Position numbers and translations under genes: made by a program
NCBI GenBank assembly: GCA_903914045.1
Contig: CAIWNO010000284.1
Location: 1 to 9,133, forward strand
DNA: 9,133 bases
Origin: an uncultured bacterium
GTDB taxonomy: Bacteria; Planctomycetota; Phycisphaerae; Phycisphaerales; SM1A02
Reading direction: 5' to 3'
In this document: positions 8,061 to 9,133 of the stretch, piece after piece
How positions within the stretch are numbered: the first letter of the stretch is position 1
How the letters are laid out: each line of letters starts with the position of its first letter
Notes under the pieces: generated by a model
The model's database searches: none
The model's input: only the letters and a program-made list of their open reading frames with translations
What the model was told of the DNA's origin: nothing

Positions 8061-9133
8061 GAAGGCGCTCCAGATTTGGATGAGGGTGTGGGCGCCTGTG
8101 TCGGCGCGGGACTTGTGGAAGTTGGCGCGCCCTTGGCTGGCGGAGTCATAATGGTTTCAAGTGGCTCGCTTGTGGGGTTGGGCTTGGCTGGTTGGGTTGA
8201 TCCCTTTTTATCATCGAGCAAATGCAGCATTTCTTCGGTCTTGCTGTCCATTGGCTTCTGCAGCGAGCGCAGCCGTTCAATTTCTCGCACATTGAAATTG
8301 GTGTCGTTGCCGTCTGGATTCTCAACAACAATTGGCGTGACAAACAATACAAGTTCCGTGGCCGCGCTCACTTTTTCCGTGGACGAGAAAACCCAATCCA
8401 AGACAGGCACATCACCAAGCACTGGAACCTTGGTCTTCACTTTGTTCTCAGTTTCCTTGCGAATTCCGCTAATCACAATGGTCTGTCCATTCTTAATCAC
8501 CACGGAAGTATTGGTCTGGCGCCGTTGAATGGTTGGATTATTTCCAGGCGTCACAACAGTGCGCGTGGTGGTGTCCACGTTGCTTAGCAGAATTTCAATT
8601 TGCATGGCCACATTCAAATCCTTGGTAATGCGCGGCCGCACATTCAAGCCAATTCCCACGGCAATTTGATCAAAACTTGAAGTCGTGCCACCGCCAGTTG
8701 TTCCACCAGTTGTGGAACCAGTTTGAAAGGGCACGTCGGCGCCGTCAAAAAACTTGGCCTCTTGATTGTCGCTGGTGAACACGCGTGGTTGCTGCAAAAT
8801 GCGAACTTGAGTTTGTTCCTCAAGCGCTTGCAAGATCACTGACGCATCCACTCCAAAGGCAAGAACACTCGAAGTCAAATCTCCAATGAAATCGCCTGTT
8901 CGCGAGCCTTGATAAATGGGCGCAGTTCCTTGGCCATTGATCACAATGGCGTTGGCGCCAGTGAGCGGTTGAATGTCGCCGCGCTTTCCAAACTTCAAAC
9001 CAAACGCGAATTGATCTCCAAGAACAACTTCGGCAAGCACCGCGCTAATCATCACTTGACGGCCAGGCTTGTCCAATTTCTCAATGATGTCCAACATGGC
9101 TTGCTGAATTTCTGGATTCGCAAGCACCAACAA
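8057..9133 (-). CDS. GspD/secretin-family outer-membrane channel, N-terminus outside window
   Basis: The visible 358 residues are the C-terminal part of a secretin, the multimeric outer-membrane gate of type II secretion or type IV pilus systems. The frame is open to the window edge and begins LLVLANPEIQQAMLDIIEKLD, the end of an N-domain repeat, so the gene starts outside. The secretin domain follows: QVMISAVLAEVVLGDQFAFG (26-45), QALEEQTQVRILQQPRV (102-118), a Gly/Thr-rich gate loop (139-153), VGIGLNVRPRI (159-169), TSVVIKNGQTIVISG (209-223) and the family signature VPVLGDVPVLDWVF (236-249), then TELVLFVTPIVV (259-270). A coiled patch (NVREIERLRSLQ) and a ~50-residue Pro/Ser/Thr/Ala-rich tail end the protein, in the position of the pilotin-binding S-domain in other secretins. 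It is followed with a 4-nt overlap by the lipoprotein gene. T2SS versus pilus cannot be decided without neighbours; GspD-like is the better guess. Confidence 0.93.
   Translation of the reverse strand: MLVLANPEIQQAMLDIIEKLDKPGRQVMISAVLAEVVLGDQFAFGLKFGKRGDIQPLTGANAIVINGQGTAPIYQGSRTGDFIGDLTSSVLAFGVDASVILQALEEQTQVRILQQPRVFTSDNQEAKFFDGADVPFQTGSTTGGTTGGGTTSSFDQIAVGIGLNVRPRITKDLNVAMQIEILLSNVDTTTRTVVTPGNNPTIQRRQTNTSVVIKNGQTIVISGIRKETENKVKTKVPVLGDVPVLDWVFSSTEKVSAATELVLFVTPIVVENPDGNDTNFNVREIERLRSLQKPMDSKTEEMLHLLDDKKGSTQPAKPNPTSEPLETIMTPPAKGAPTSTSPAPTQAPTPSSKSGAPS
8068..8071 (-). promoter_or_regulatory. Shine-Dalgarno GGAG deciding a CTG start
   Basis: On the minus strand GGAG is followed by 7 nt (CGCCTTC) and then CTG at 8060-8058. 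This is the ideal spacing, within a window where most other genes have weak sites. It lies in the last codons of the secretin, so the same message would be re-initiated. By contrast the GTG at 8027 has no comparable purine-rich site just upstream. Confidence 0.55.
8700..8718. repeat. Inverted repeat inside the secretin gate-loop codons
   Basis: GTTCCAC and GTGGAAC form a perfect 7-bp stem around CAGTT. It lies in codons of the Gly/Thr-rich gate loop, where CCAGTTGT also recurs directly (8694-8701 and 8706-8713). The Thr-Thr-Gly-Gly repetition of the protein probably explains both. Confidence 0.5.

Noticed and set aside
7938..8528. 196-residue plus-strand ORF
   Set aside because: Antisense to the secretin C-terminus and the lipoprotein start, both of which have strong family or signal evidence.

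Overview
The window looks like ordinary chromosomal DNA of a Gram-negative-type bacterium. Secretin and lipoprotein genes imply an outer membrane. The large exported PQQ-propeller/TPR protein, weak or absent Shine-Dalgarno sites, moderate GC and a lone secretin next to a propeller lipoprotein fit Planctomycetota (Phycisphaerae-like). That placement is inference from style of gene content, not from a marker gene. No tRNA, rRNA, CRISPR array, transposase or integrase was seen.

Layout, left to right: (1) 3-1670 (+), the C-terminal ~555 residues of polyphosphate kinase 1 with both catalytic histidines; the N-terminus lies outside the window. (2) 1700-2164 (-), a small lipoprotein with a LEA14/WHy-like domain, convergent with ppk across a 29-nt gap. 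(3) 2208-6161 (+), a ~1310-residue exported protein with an N-terminal helical region, a PQQ-type beta-propeller, a second helical (TPR-like) region and a second, more divergent propeller; it is divergent from the lipoprotein. (4) 6209-6748 (+), a hyperacidic protein, about 60% Asp+Glu, with an unbroken run of 51 Asp followed by a Lys/Arg-rich patch. A near-consensus sigma-70-type promoter overlaps the stop codon of gene 3 and would drive it separately. (5) 6749-6893, a 145-nt convergent gap holding two weak hairpins. (6) 6894-8060 (-), a propeller-like lipoprotein whose best start is a CTG overlapping the upstream stop codon. (7) 8057-9133 (-), the C-terminal part of a GspD-type secretin, cut by the window end.

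Genes 6 and 7 form a translationally coupled pair, so the lipoprotein probably serves or accompanies the secretin channel. Genes 1 to 4 have no proven common pathway. The most interesting lead is the hyperacidic protein: its Ser/Lys/acidic tail resembles the PASK sequences that bind polyphosphate, and the window also carries the polyphosphate synthase. This link is a hypothesis only. Nothing here can be called a new system with confidence.
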